This document shows positions 39,730-50,030 of a DNA stretch of 64,000 nucleotides, piece by piece (positions within the stretch are counted from its first letter, which is position 1; every line of letters starts with the position of its first letter). The stretch is from positions 434,001-498,000 of the forward strand of contig BLAL01000156.1 of NCBI GenBank assembly GCA_015698045.1. Reading direction: 5' to 3'. Under the pieces are notes generated by a model. The model was given only the letters and a program-made list of their open reading frames with translations. It was not told the DNA's origin and did not search any database. The position numbers were made by a program, and so were the translations under genes. Source of the stretch: Rhizophagus clarus. Its lineage: Eukaryota; Glomeromycota; Glomeromycetes; Glomerales; Glomeraceae.

Positions 39730-39861
39730 TTATAATTTGTCAGGAAAAGATGTTTTAAGCTGTTTTTTAGCTTCTTGTAATTTTATTGATTTACCCTTAT
39801 GAAATTTGTCATTGCTCATATCTTTTATTTTTATTAATAATTCAAATTCCTTAACAGTCAT
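39730..39861 (-). CDS. Small ORF overlapping the end of the coiled-coil ORF
   Basis: 43 codons from an ATG at 39,861 (MTVKEFELLIKIKDM), overlapping the last 11 bases of the ORF at 39,851-40,324 in another frame. It is Lys-rich like its neighbour, and the stretch after its stop again contains FKEPL, a motif also in the upstream ORF (residues 19-23). The two are therefore probably parts of one gene split by a frameshift rather than two genes. Confidence 0.4.
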   Translation of the reverse strand: MTVKEFELLIKIKDMSNDKFHKGKSIKLQEAKKQLKTSFPDKL

Positions 39862-40324
39862 AATATATATCTTTTAAAGTTTTTTCCAGCTTTTTAATAA
39901 ATTTTAATTCTTCTTTCTCAAAATCATTTCTATTATTCTTTCTCTTCTTATGAATAGCATTTCTTACTCTGATCCATATTAAGATACCTAATTTAACTTC
40001 TAATTCTTCAATCAAATTGATGATGTAGTTTCTATATACAGATAAAGTATCTAAACACATTCTATCCATAATAATCTTTTCTAAGAATTTTAAAATAGCC
40101 TCAAAAACTTTATCTTGCTTATCCATTAAATTAGATAACTTAATTGTATTATCATTTAAAGTCACTAAACAGTTTTTTAACATTTTCCAATCATTATTAT
40201 TCATATAATTCACAATCATTTCTGTAAGTTCTTTTTGTGAAATGAGTCTTTGCTTTAGAGGTTCTTTGAATTCTAAATATTCGTATTTCAATTTGTTAAA
40301 ACTTTTGAAGTTCTTTGTGTTCAT
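39851..40324 (-). CDS. Hypothetical 157-residue helical, coiled-coil-like protein
   Basis: ATG at 40,324, stop at 39,851. The protein is rich in Lys, Glu, Leu, Asn and Ile; residues about 40-75 (NNDWKMLKNCLVTLNDNTIK) and 80-155 read as amphipathic helices. No signal peptide, membrane segment or catalytic motif. The context is an AT-rich repeat island next to a long-inverted-repeat element that starts at 40,572. The following overlapping frame suggests that the original protein was longer. Family not recognised. Confidence 0.5.
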   Translation of the reverse strand: MNTKNFKSFNKLKYEYLEFKEPLKQRLISQKELTEMIVNYMNNNDWKMLKNCLVTLNDNTIKLSNLMDKQDKVFEAILKFLEKIIMDRMCLDTLSVYRNYIINLIEELEVKLGILIWIRVRNAIHKKRKNNRNDFEKEELKFIKKLEKTLKDIYYDC

Positions 40325-40589
40325 GATTAATTATCTGATTAAAAATTAGGTTTTATTTGTAATAACAGTATATAGGTACTAGTGAGTATAGACAGTTAAA
40401 CTAAATATGTATCTGTAAGTGCAAAAGAAATAAAAAAATATTGAAATTTTAAAAGTAATTGAGAATATGACATATTTTAATCTGGTAATTTTGAGTTATA
40501 CATTATCAATATTATCATATACCTTTTTTCATAATGATTATTTGTAGTAGCAAAATTACTCTTAGTTACTGCATCAGGAAATTTTATAG

Positions 40590-40975
40590 TGCGAAAAGTT
40601 GCGCAAGATTACGTATCGTAATATTTTGTAAGTTTCCAGACCCGCCACAAATTTGCGGAAGAGTAATATTTCATAACTTTTTAAAATATTTTGAAATATT
40701 ATGATATGCAAAGTTTCGTAATTTTACGGTTCGTAATATTTTGTAATTTTACGCATTCACAATATTTCGTAATTTTACATAATATTTTGTAAGTTTCCAG
40801 AACCGCCGCAAGTTTGCATAAGCGTAATATTTTGTAACTTTTTAAAATATTTTGAAATATTATGATATGCATAATTTTACGGTTCGTAATATTGTGTAAT
40901 TTATTGCGTAATATTTCGCAACTTTTTAAAATATTTTGACGATTCGTAATTTTACATAAATATTTTGTAATGTTT
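40590..40975. repeat. Left subterminal array, about 161-bp period
   Basis: AATATTTTGTAAGTTTCCAG recurs at 40,620 and 40,781, and AACTTTTTAAAATATTTTGA recurs three times. CG dinucleotides are frequent here compared with the surrounding DNA. It mirrors the right arm at 43,720-44,341 in inverted orientation. Confidence 0.7.
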
Positions 40976-41129
40976 CAAAATTCATTTTTGTACTATAAGT
41001 TTATATAATGTATATTTTATTAGGTATAATATGAATTAAATTATAAAAAATTACAAGTATTTATTACTATATACAGAATATATAAAAGTAAAAAAAGAAA
41101 GAGTAACGATACAATTAGATGTAAAAAGA

Positions 41130-41880
41130 AGAGAAACAGCTATAGTAACGTTGGTATTAGATATAAAGATAAAAGAAATATTGTTAGTATTGTTAGTGTT
41201 GTTAATATTAGAGTAAAAAGAGTTAAAGAAACAGTAGAAACATGGATATTATCGTTAGTATTAAAGTACAAGTAAAAGAAAAAAAGGAAACGTAGATAGT
41301 ATTGTTAGTATTACGATATAAAGTAACAATTAGGGTAAAAAATGCGTTAGTATTAAAACAATTAGTATTAATAAACAAATATTTCTATTCCTGCAAAGAA
41401 TAAACTAAAAATAAAAGAAAGAGGAAAAATAAACATGTTGTTGGTATTAAGTAAAAGGAGTAAAAAAAACATAATTAGTATTGTTAGTATCGTTAGTATT
41501 GAAGTAAAAGTAAAAAGGAATAAAGGAAATATGGATATTATTGTTAGTATTACGACACAAAGTAACAGAGGTAAAAAGAAAACGAAAATAATTAGTATTA
41601 ATAAACAAATATTTCTATACCTGCAAAGAATAAACTAAAAATAAAAGAAAGGGGAGACAAAATAAAAAATAAATATGTTGTTAGTATTAAGTAAAAGGAG
41701 TAAAAAAAACATAATTAGTATTATTAGTATCGATCGTTAGTATTAAAGTACAAGTAAAAAGAAATAAAGGAAACATGTATATTATTGTCAGTATTACGAT
41801 ACAAAGTAAAAAAGAAGTAAAAAATAATGAAATAATTATTATTAATAAACAAATATTTCTATACCTGCAAAGCAATAAAT
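41130..41880. repeat. About 233-245 bp tandem repeat, three copies
   Basis: AACAAATATTTCTAT(T/A)CCTGC recurs near 41,370, 41,603 and 41,848, and AAAAACATAATTAGTATT recurs between. Units are made of GTTAGTATT and GTAAAAAG/AAAGGAAAC sub-motifs. It lies inside the long-inverted-repeat element. Confidence 0.75.
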
Positions 41881-42711
41881 TATGAAATATATGTAAATAT
41901 TCTGTATATAATTAAAAAATATTGAACAAAAGGATAAAGAAATAATAAAAAGAAGAGAAAAATATTGAACAAAAAAATAAAGAAATAAAGAGACAAAAAA
42001 TAAATAGGACAAAAAACGCGTGCAGATTAAATCACATGCAAGGATCAGCCTAATTTTGATTGGCCAGAAAATACGATACTGTATGCACAATCATATCATG
42101 CAAATTAATTATCAACAACGCGGGCGTGACATAAATAAATCGTGACTGAAACTTGTGTTCAATTTGTGTTCAATTTGTGTTGATAATTCTGGTAAAAAAT
42201 TATTAATTTTGGCCAAATTTCGTTAAATTTGTTAAATTTATGTTGAATTTGTGTTGAATTTGTGTTGCGTAATTTTTATTTATCACAAAGGGATGATATT
42301 AGTAATTGCATGTACGATGTACAAGATTTTTTTTATGATTTTTTTAAGAAATGTACGCAAAATATTTAATCAGAATATAATTATTTTTAATTAAATTGAT
42401 TAAAAAAAATTAATTTTTTTAAGAAATGTATGCGAAATATTTAAAATTCAATAGAATGTGCTAATAATAAATTGTTTTATTTTTAAATATGATATATTGA
42501 TATTTATATTTAAAACAATTAAACATGTACATGATTTAATTAATATGTTTAATGATGAAAAGTATAATAAATTAAATTTTAATTGAAACGAGAAATAAAA
42601 TCAAACCAAAGAGGTATTGTTCAAATTTTATTTAAAGTGACATTTTACAACTTTCTTTCAAATTTTTACTCATCCCAAAATCAAATTATAAAAATCAAAT
42701 CTAAACTAATA

Positions 42712-43361
42712 ATGCCTCGCCACACACGTTCACGTCGTTCCCACTATAACGTCCATTGGAACTGGGCTATGATGGATGAACTTGTTGACATACACCGAGA
42801 CAGAAACCGCGCCTACCACAATATTAATGGTAAAAGCCGCTATGATTTTTGGAACTCTGTTGCCAATAGGTTCATATGACTAATATCTATAATTTCTTTA
42901 AGAAAGAATTTAAATTCAAATTAACCAATCCATTTAATTGAATCAGAATAAATAGAATATTTCAGACGAGAGTTTCTGGGCAACAGTGCAGCCAAAAGTG
43001 GAGGAACCTCGTCAGGGATTACCATGTAAGTAAATAAATAAAATTACATTCATATAAATTAAATGTAATTATCGAATATTCAAACTGATTTTGATATTTA
43101 GAACTATGTCCTTTATCGTAATGGTAACCCTGGGCGGCGGCTGTGGATGCGTACCGGCTAAAGATATTATCGCAAATTTAGAACGAGATTTTGGGAGAAG
43201 CTGGGTAATTATACTATAATAAAATTTATAATTAATATTTACGTTCATATTTTAAATTTGATAAATTTGATCAATTTTAATCACGCGTGATGATTGTAGG
43301 AGAAGGAGAAACTTACCTACGTATCGTAGAAGATAATTATTTTTATTTTTTTATTTATTAA
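42712..43361 (+). CDS. Spliced Myb/SANT-like (trihelix-type) DNA-binding gene
   Basis: Exon 1 starts at ATG 42,712 (MPRHTRSRRSHYNVHWNWAM) and reads HWNWAMMDELVDIHRDRN, a typical first helix. Exon 2 (from 42,966 or 42,971 to 43,025) reads VSGQQCSQKWRNLVRDYH, the strongest family signature, and ends in a perfect donor GTAAGT. Exon 3 (43,102-43,204) and exon 4 (43,300-43,361, GEGETYLRIVEDNYFYFFIY) are joined by GTAATT...GTAG. The domain resembles the Myb/SANT-like proteins of PIF/Harbinger elements and plant trihelix factors; its role would be DNA binding. Oddities: exon 3 has an in-frame TAA at 43,159 although coding-like sequence continues after it, and the exon 1/2 junction only keeps frame with the AG|GT at 42,869 and acceptor before 42,971. 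It may be a recent pseudogene or end at RLWMRTG. Confidence 0.6.
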
Positions 43362-43719
43362 GTGAGTAGCTAGGCCCAGTCCATACCAAATATCGGCTGG
43401 AGACTCATGTTTTTTTTGGGCTGTGACTGATACTGACGTCCACACTGTACAGCCTAGGTACTATTTTATAAAATAGTAGCGAACAAGTATCAAATGTGTA
43501 TTTTTTTATTAAGTTATAATAAAAATTAGAATTTACTTTAATTTTAACATAAAAATTGTAAATGATAAAAAATTCGTAAATAAAAATAAATTTGTTTTTC
43601 CAAACTTAAAAAAAAAGGTGTTTATATAAAAGAAAAGGTGTTTATATTATTTTTGATTATTCAATAGTATCACATGTCCCTTGTATATGTTCTACTGCAT
43701 ACGCAGCTTTAACGATCGA

Positions 43720-44341
43720 ATAGTAATATTAAATTTTCGAAATATTTTAATCGTAATATTACGCAGGTTTACAGTCTCGTAAATTTTCGAAATATTTTAA
43801 CCGTAATATTACGCAGGTTTACAGTCTCATAAATTTTCGAAATATTTCAACTGTAATATTACACAGGTTTACAGTCTCGTAAATTTTTGAAATATTTCAA
43901 CCGTAATATTACGCAGGTTTACAGTCTTGTAAATTTTCAAAATATTTTAACTGTAATATTACGCAGGTTTACAGTTTCGTAAATTTGCAGAATATTTTGA
44001 CCGTAATATTACGCAAGTTTACAGTTTCGTAAATTGTTGAAATATTTCAACCGTAATATTACGCAGGTTTACAGTCTCGTAAATTTTCAAAATATTTTGA
44101 CTGTAATATTGCGTAAATCTTACGATATTGAAAACTTGCGTAATATTTTGACCGTAATATTGCGTAAATTTTACGATATTGAAAACTTGCGTAATATTTT
44201 GACCGTAATATCACATAAATCTTACAAAATTGTAAACTTATGTAATATTTCGAAATTTTTCAAAATATTATGCCATAAACTTTCGTAAACTTACAAAATC
44301 GTAAACTTACGCAATTTTTCGCCCTATAAAATTTCCTGATG
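43720..44341. repeat. Right subterminal array, 50-bp units
   Basis: About seven units of a 50-bp repeat (CGTAATATTACGCAGGTTTA, CAGTCTCGTAAATTTTCGAA), then three 51-bp variants with GCGTAAAT(C/T)TTACGATATTG. The period was measured at 43,752 and 43,802. It forms the right arm of the element starting at 40,572. Confidence 0.85.
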
Positions 44342-44849
44342 TGTACTTCATCAGTTTTGAGTTATATATATCTAATATTTTGCACAAATCAAATTAGACC
44401 AAATCAGGTTAGATTCAGAATTTGATTTGATCAAATCAAATCTGAAAAATTTGAATTTGAATTTGAATTAAATCGTTCAAATTTGATTTAAAATTTGATT
44501 TGAATTTGATTTGATTTAATTTAAATTCAAATTAAATCAAAGCAAATTCAAATCAAATTCATTTAAATAGATTTGTGATTTGATTTGATATTCAGTTTGA
44601 TTCAGTTTGAAAATTTGATTTAAATTCAAATTTATTCAATTTAATATTATTATAAGGGTTTAATAATTTGTCACACTTGCAATGTATCGCACCCTTTTTT
44701 GTTACCTGTATCACACTCCTTTTCTTTTCATTTTTTTATATGTATTCTAGGGACTTAGAATTTTTTCAGTTGTAAAAAATCTATTTTCACATTCCTAGAT
44801 AAATATCACATATTTAATTTTACCTGGCATTACCATAATTTTACCCAGA

Positions 44850-45290
44850 GTGTTCAGGGTACAATGTATCGCAGATGCAGAAAAAAACAAAACCTTTATT
44901 ATAAATATTATCATTTATATTTATTTTAAGCAATTAGTAATACTATTAAAATATATTCATTTATTTGTCAAATACCTCTCCCTTTCATTATCATTCTTTC
45001 TCTCTTTCCATTTTTTCCCTTTTCTTATCATCTTTATTATTTTTTTTTTTACAATCTTTCTTCTGTTGATTTTTTTATCACGATCATTTTTCTTTATCTC
45101 TTTCCCTATTTTTTTCTCTATCTCCATTACACCTTCATCATTACAATCTCTGTTATACTCTCTATCTTAATCTTTATCCTAATTCCTATGTCTCTCATCC
45201 AATCACACTCTTCACATTCCCTGACTTATTTTTTTTTCTATCTTCTTCTTATATTCACTGTATATTTTCTTAATCAATTTTGAAAAAATT
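44850..45290. other. Pyrimidine-rich interior stretch of the 6-kb element
   Basis: The plus strand from about 44,970 to 45,260 is largely C and T. The 106-codon ORF over it encodes Phe/Leu/Ile/Ser and is a composition artefact. CAATGTATCGCA occurs at about 44,678 and 44,862. Confidence 0.6.
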
Positions 45291-45479
45291 GTAAATTGAA
45301 ATATAAAAAATAAAAGTTAATAAAAGCACTTCTTTTGACTAAAAAAAAAAAAAAGAAATATAAAAAATAAAGAAATATAATTAGTAAAAAAAAAACAAAA
45401 AAAAAAAAAAATAAAAAAAACTAACTTGCATTCTAAAAGAGTAGAATTAAAAAAAAGAAATTACTTTATCAGAATCATT

Positions 45480-45700
45480 TAAAAAAATTTTGTTAAAAAA
45501 TCTGATTTAAAGATTTTTTCTTACCAAATTTCTCACGTGTTCAAGAACCAAAAAACTGACTAGAAAGAAACTGTTAATCAACAGTTCACTAAATAAATAT
45601 GGTAAAGAAAAATAGAAAAATACCACATACTGAATCCTGCATGTTCAAAAAATCTGAAAGACCACCTAAAAAATAAAAAAAATGAAATTATTAGTTATTG
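45480..45700 (-). other. Intron-like units on the minus strand, left group
   Basis: Reading the minus strand: TTTTTTAG, a 35-nt stretch starting GTGGTCTTTCAGATTTTTTG and ending GGATTCA, then GTATGT...TTTCTAG, a further stretch of about 35 nt and GTAAGAAAAA. The first stretch resembles the plus-strand mini-exons at 46.8-47.6 kb (GGTCTTCGATTCTTGGA). These are splice-signal patterns only; expression is unknown. Confidence 0.45.
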
Positions 45701-46019
45701 TTTTATTAAAATAAAAACTCAAGCAAAAAGTGTTGAAGCAAGATCTTTATGAGATGCTTCAGCTATTCGTATCAAAAACAGCTTCAAGTTTACTATGATT
45801 GTAAAGATCTCATCAAAAGCTTTTTCTGAGTAGCCATTCTTTAAAATGTGTCATTAATGTATTTTCTATTTTTTTTGTGTGATTCTGCTGATCTGCTATC
45901 TAAAACTTAAAGAAAAAAAAGTAAATGAACATTAGTAAAGAAAATAAAATAAAAAAAAATCAGATAATTAATCTTTACACAAGTCGAATGAAAAAAAATT
46001 GGAATTTGCTTTATTTTAA

Positions 46020-46240
46020 TATACTTTTGCCGATTTTTATGTAATTCTGCCAATTTTTATGTAATTCTGCTGATTTTTATGTAATTCTGCCAATTTTTAT
46101 ATAATTTTGCCAATTTTATATAATTCTGCCAATTTTTATATAATTCTGCTGATTTTTATATAATTCTGCTGATTTTTATGTAATTCTGCTGATTTTTATA
46201 TAATTCTGCTAATTTTTATACAACTCTGCCAATTTTTCAA
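46020..46240. repeat. About 20-bp tandem repeat TAATTCTGCTGATTTTTATG
   Basis: About ten imperfect copies of TAATTCTGC(C/T)(A/G)ATTTTTAT(G/A). The reverse complement of the same motif (AAAATCAG(C/A)) recurs at 49,110-49,240 on the far side of the pyrimidine tract. Confidence 0.85.
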
Positions 46241-46731
46241 TCAAAAATGATTGTCTTTAATTGGCTGATTATATAATTACATTATTTGTTTATTGATTTA
46301 TTGATAATTTTTTTTTATTTTTGCTTATTACATTTCATTTTTTTCCTTCTGCTCATTTACAAATAAAAAAAAGCAACTGTTAGAATGTATTTCTTTAAAT
46401 AAAAAAAACAAATAAACAAAAAGTTGTTATACACCACTGAAATACCATTATCCAAAGAAGCCGTATTTTTTTTTATTTAACATAAAAAACGAATTTTTTT
46501 TTAACTTTATTTAATTTAAAAAACGAATTTTTTTTTATTTAATTTAAAAAAACATTTTTTAGCTTTATTGTAAAAACGGCGAGTTTCATGTTAAAGAAAC
46601 ATTCTAATGTTTCTTTCTTTTCTCCATTTTTGTAAAATGCAGTCTTGAAGATTTCAGAAACGTGAATTAACAATAGGTTTTATTGTTAATAGTTTTAGAA
46701 ACGTACCAATATTCCTTTTTTCTCTTCTTAG

Positions 46732-47700
46732 ACTATGAGCGTAATTAATGTAAATTTCAAAATTTTCAAAACTTTATTTTTTCTTTTTTTTTAGGAAATG
46801 TTTACTAACGTTTCCATCTTTTTTTTGTAGCTTCTGGTCTTCAATTTTTAGATGATGGCTGTGGGCGTAATGAATGTAAGTTTTGAAATTTTCGAAACTT
46901 TATTTTTCTTTTTTTTTAGGAAACGTTTACTAACGTTTCCATTTTTTTTTTTGTAGCTTCTGGTTTTCGATTCTTGGATGATGGCTGTGGGCGTAATTAA
47001 TGTAAGTTTCAAAATTTTTGAAACTTTTTTCTCCTTTTTTTTAGGAAACATTTTACTAACGTTTCTGTCTTTTTTTTGTAGCTTCTGGTCTTTGATTTTT
47101 GGATGATGGCTGTGGGCGTAATGAATGTAAGTTTCAAAATTTTTGAAACTTTATTTTTTCTTTTTTTTTTAGGAAACATTTACTAACGTTTCTATCTTTT
47201 TTTTTGTAGCTTCTGGTCTTCGATTCTTGGATGATGGCTGTGAGGATAATTAATATAAGTTTTGAAATTTTTGAAACTTTTTTCTCTTTTTTTTAGGAAA
47301 CATTTTACTAACGTTTCTGTTTTTTTTTGTAATTTCTGGTCTTTGATTCTTGGACGATGAACGTAATGAATGTAAGTTTTGAATTTTTGAAACTTTATTT
47401 TTCTTTTTTTTTTAGGAAACGTTTTATTAGCATTTCCATCTTTTTTTTGTAGCTTCCTGTCTTCGATTCTTGGATGATAGCCATGGGCGTAATGAATGTA
47501 AGTTTCAAAATTTTTGAAACTTTTTTCTCTTTTTTTTTAGGAAATGTTTTACTAACGTTTCTGTCTTTTTTTTTGTAGCTTCCGGTCTTCGATTCTTGGA
47601 TGATGAATGTAATGAATATAAGTTTCAAATTTTCGAAACTTTATCTTTCTTTTTTTTTAGAAAACATTTTTATTAATGAATTTATCTTTTTTTTGCAGGT
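46732..47700 (+). repeat. Tandem array of mini-exon plus intron units, about 125 bp each
   Basis: Eight head-to-tail units. Exon-like blocks lie at 46,831-46,875, 46,957-47,001, 47,082-47,126, 47,210-47,254, 47,333-47,371, 47,453-47,497 and 47,579-47,617 (45, 45, 45, 45, 39, 45, 39 nt: all multiples of three), with a partial one at 46,732-46,749. Each is preceded by T-tract plus GTAG (GTAA once) and a TACTAAC-type branch motif (TATTAGC in one unit), and is followed by GTAAGT (ATAAGT twice). Intron-like parts are about 80 nt, normal for such fungi. In the frame with least stops a unit reads LLVFDSWMMAVGVMN; one of seven blocks has a stop in that frame. Conservation is strongest at splice signals and the block itself. 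No known protein is recognised. Confidence 0.7.
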
Positions 47701-47769
47701 TCTAATCAGACGTTTTTAGTAATTGGGCTTCTTTACAAGTATGTTTCTTTTTATTTTATTTTATTTTTT

Positions 47770-48955
47770 TTATGATCGATTACATTTTGTTATTTACTAA
47801 CTTTTCTTTCATTTTTTCTTTTATTCCCTTTGTTTCTTTTCGTTTGTTTTCCATTCTTTTTGTCTTCCTTCAATTCTTTTTGGATATTCACATTTCTCTT
47901 TCATTTCTTCCTCTTTTTTTTCTTTTTTTTTACATTTTTCCTTCTATTTTTTTTTGACTATTACATTTCACCTTCCTTTTTGTTTCATCACTTTACATTT
48001 GCTATCATTTTTGCTTTATTTTTTTACGTTTCATCTCCTTTTTATTCGTCCTTTTACGTTCCTCTTTTTTTCATTTTATTTTTTATATTTTCCCTCCTTT
48101 TTATTTTATCCTTTACGCTTCTTTCTTCTTTTCATTTTGTTTCTTTCCCTTTTCATTTTATTTCCTCTTTTTTTTGTTTTTTTACATTTCCTTCCTTCTT
48201 TTTGTTTCTTTACGTTTCCCCTTTCTTACTTTTGTTTCTTTACGTTTTTTTTCTTTTTTTTCTGTTTCTTTATGTTTTCCTACTATTCTTTTTGTTTATT
48301 TTCACTTCCTCCTCCATTTTTTTCTTTTCACTCACCTTTCGGTTTACTTTGTTTCTTTTGTTTTTTTTTGTTTCTTTTCACTTCTCTCTATTCTTTTCAT
48401 CTCCCTTTCAATTCTTTTATATATTCACATTTCTCTTTCATTTCTTTATGTTTCCTCTATTTTTTTTTTTACGTTTTGCCTTCCATTTTTTTCATTCTAT
48501 TACGTTTCACTCTCCTTTTTGTTTCATCACTTTATGTTTCCCCTTCTTTTCATTTTGTTCCTTTGCATTTCCTCCTTTTTTTTACATTTCCTTCTTTTCT
48601 TTTTGTTCCTTTACGTTTTCCTTTCTTTTTTTTCGTTCCTTTATGTTTATTTCCCCCTCCTTTCTTTTCGTTCCTTTATATCTCCCTTCTCTCTTTTCAT
48701 TTCTTTATGTTTTCCTACTATTCTTTTTGTTTTTTTTTATATTACACTATCCTTTTTTCTTACATTTCCTTCTTCATTCCTTTCATTTTCTTTACCTTTA
48801 TATTCTTTTCATTTTTTTTTGTTTCACCTTACTTCTTTTCATTTCCCCCCATTTCTTTTATTTCACTTTTTTTCTTTATTGTTATTCTTATTTTTAATAC
48901 ATTTCTTTACTTTGATTCATTTTTTTACTTTTATTATAAATTTCTTTTTTTTTAG
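47770..48955 (+). repeat. 1.2-kb almost pure pyrimidine tract
   Basis: The plus strand is nearly all T and C with short repeating patterns such as TTTTTGTTTCTTTACGTTTC and CCTACTATTCTTTTTGTTT. It starts after a donor-like ACAA|GTATGT (about 47,739) and a TTTACTAAC (47,795), and ends in TTTTTTTTAG (48,955), so it has the form of one very long T/C-rich intron. The long ORFs (up to 355 codons of Phe/Leu/Ser) are composition artefacts. Confidence 0.8.
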
Positions 48956-49259
48956 ATTAATTTTTTATTAAAATAAATTCTTATTTTTTAATTACAAATA
49001 AAACATGTAAATTTTTAAATTAAACTACTTTGAATAAAATTTTTTGAGAAAAAATAAATTTTTGCATGTGTTGTACTTCATAAATAAATATAAATAAAAA
49101 TAGGAATGCTGATTTTTTGGCACAAATCAGCAATACCGTTCATGAATAATTCACGCTATAAAATCAGCAACAAAAAACCACAAATCAGACAAATATATCC
49201 AAAAATCAGACAAAAATCAGACTGCCGATTTTTGGAGATTTTTTTTATTCGACCTGTGT

Positions 49260-50030
49260 TATTCTAAAGAGGATGTCAAACTTAAATCGCTAGAACCTAA
49301 AAAAGAAAAGACAAAAATTTAATAAAAAAGAAGAAATAACAAAAATTAGTTAAGAAATTGATAGATGAAATAAAAAGTAAAGAACAGGCAAATACTAATC
49401 TCCATTTTCAAAAAAAAGCTGTCAAAACTAAGAAAAAGATATTGAAACAAAATTAGTAATGAAATGAAAAAAAAATAAAAAAAGAAAATAAAAGCTAACT
49501 TCAAGAGAACTGGAAAACCTAAGAAAAAAACCAGAAGAGGCCACCAAAATCTAAAAAAAGAAACCTACAAAAAGAAAAATGAAAGTTAATATATATAAAA
49601 ACAAAAGGAAATGAAAAAAAGGATGCCCACCTGGCTTCTATTATATTTTCAGGAGGATTGATAAATTCTAAAAGAAAAAAACTGAAAAAAATAAACTGTT
49701 AATAAGTTCGTTAAAATATAATTTTTTTTCAAAAAAAATTACATTGCCTTACCAGAATCCAAATACTTAAAAAAAACTATCTAGATAAAAGAAAGTAAAC
49801 AAATTGTTAGAAACTGTTCGTTAAAACAAAATAAAAAAAATAAAACTTACTAAAATTTTGTGTTTAAAAATTGAATCAATAGAAAATGTTTTAGTAAGTG
49901 TTTTTTTTAACAAAAAGTATGAATGAAGCAGGAAAAGAGAAAGAAAAAGAAGGAAAGAGGAAAAGAAAAACAATATAAGGAAGAGGGAGAAGGAAAAAAA
50001 TAAATAAAGAAAAGGGAAAAAAAAGGTTTA
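49260..50030 (-). other. Intron-like units on the minus strand, right group; purine-rich plus strand
   Basis: Reading the minus strand between about 49,870 and 49,400 there are successive short stretches of 28-51 nt bounded by splice-like signals: GTAAGT...TTCTAAC...ATCTAG, a 28-nt block ending GGATTCTG, GTAAGG...TTAAC...TTTCAG, a block ending AGAAGCCAG, GTGGGC...TTAAC...TTTGTAG, and a block containing TTTTGGTGGCCTCTTCTG. From 49,920 to 50,020 the plus strand is almost pure purine. Whether these are real introns cannot be judged from sequence alone. Confidence 0.4.

Larger units (their letters stand above)
40572..44341. mobile_element. 3.8-kb long-inverted-repeat element carrying a Myb/SANT gene
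   Basis: Both ends begin CATCAGGAAATTTTATAG (the right one as reverse complement), followed by (T/G)GCGAAAA(G/A)TTGCG(C/T)AAG, about 36 bp of near-identity, then arms of TA/CG-rich repeats (GTAATATT(T/A), TTTCGAAATATT). Possible 11-bp target duplication TACTGCATCAG (40,567-40,577) / TACTTCATCAG (44,344-44,354), one mismatch, which would fit a MULE-type insertion but overlaps the inverted repeat on the left. The only gene seen inside is a Myb/SANT-type gene, the kind that accompanies the transposase in PIF/Harbinger elements. No DDE transposase was found, so it is probably non-autonomous; the superfamily is uncertain. Confidence 0.65.

Noticed and set aside
46848-47628. Minus-strand ORFs with repeated QESKTGSYKKK motifs
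   Set aside because: They run antisense through the mini-exon array, and their frame depends on the length of T runs. The ordered splice signals are on the plus strand.
47772-48971. Four overlapping plus-strand ORFs of 61-355 codons
   Set aside because: They are translations of a T/C-only tract in all three frames (Phe, Leu, Ser, Pro). All three frames are open because pyrimidine-only codons contain no stops.
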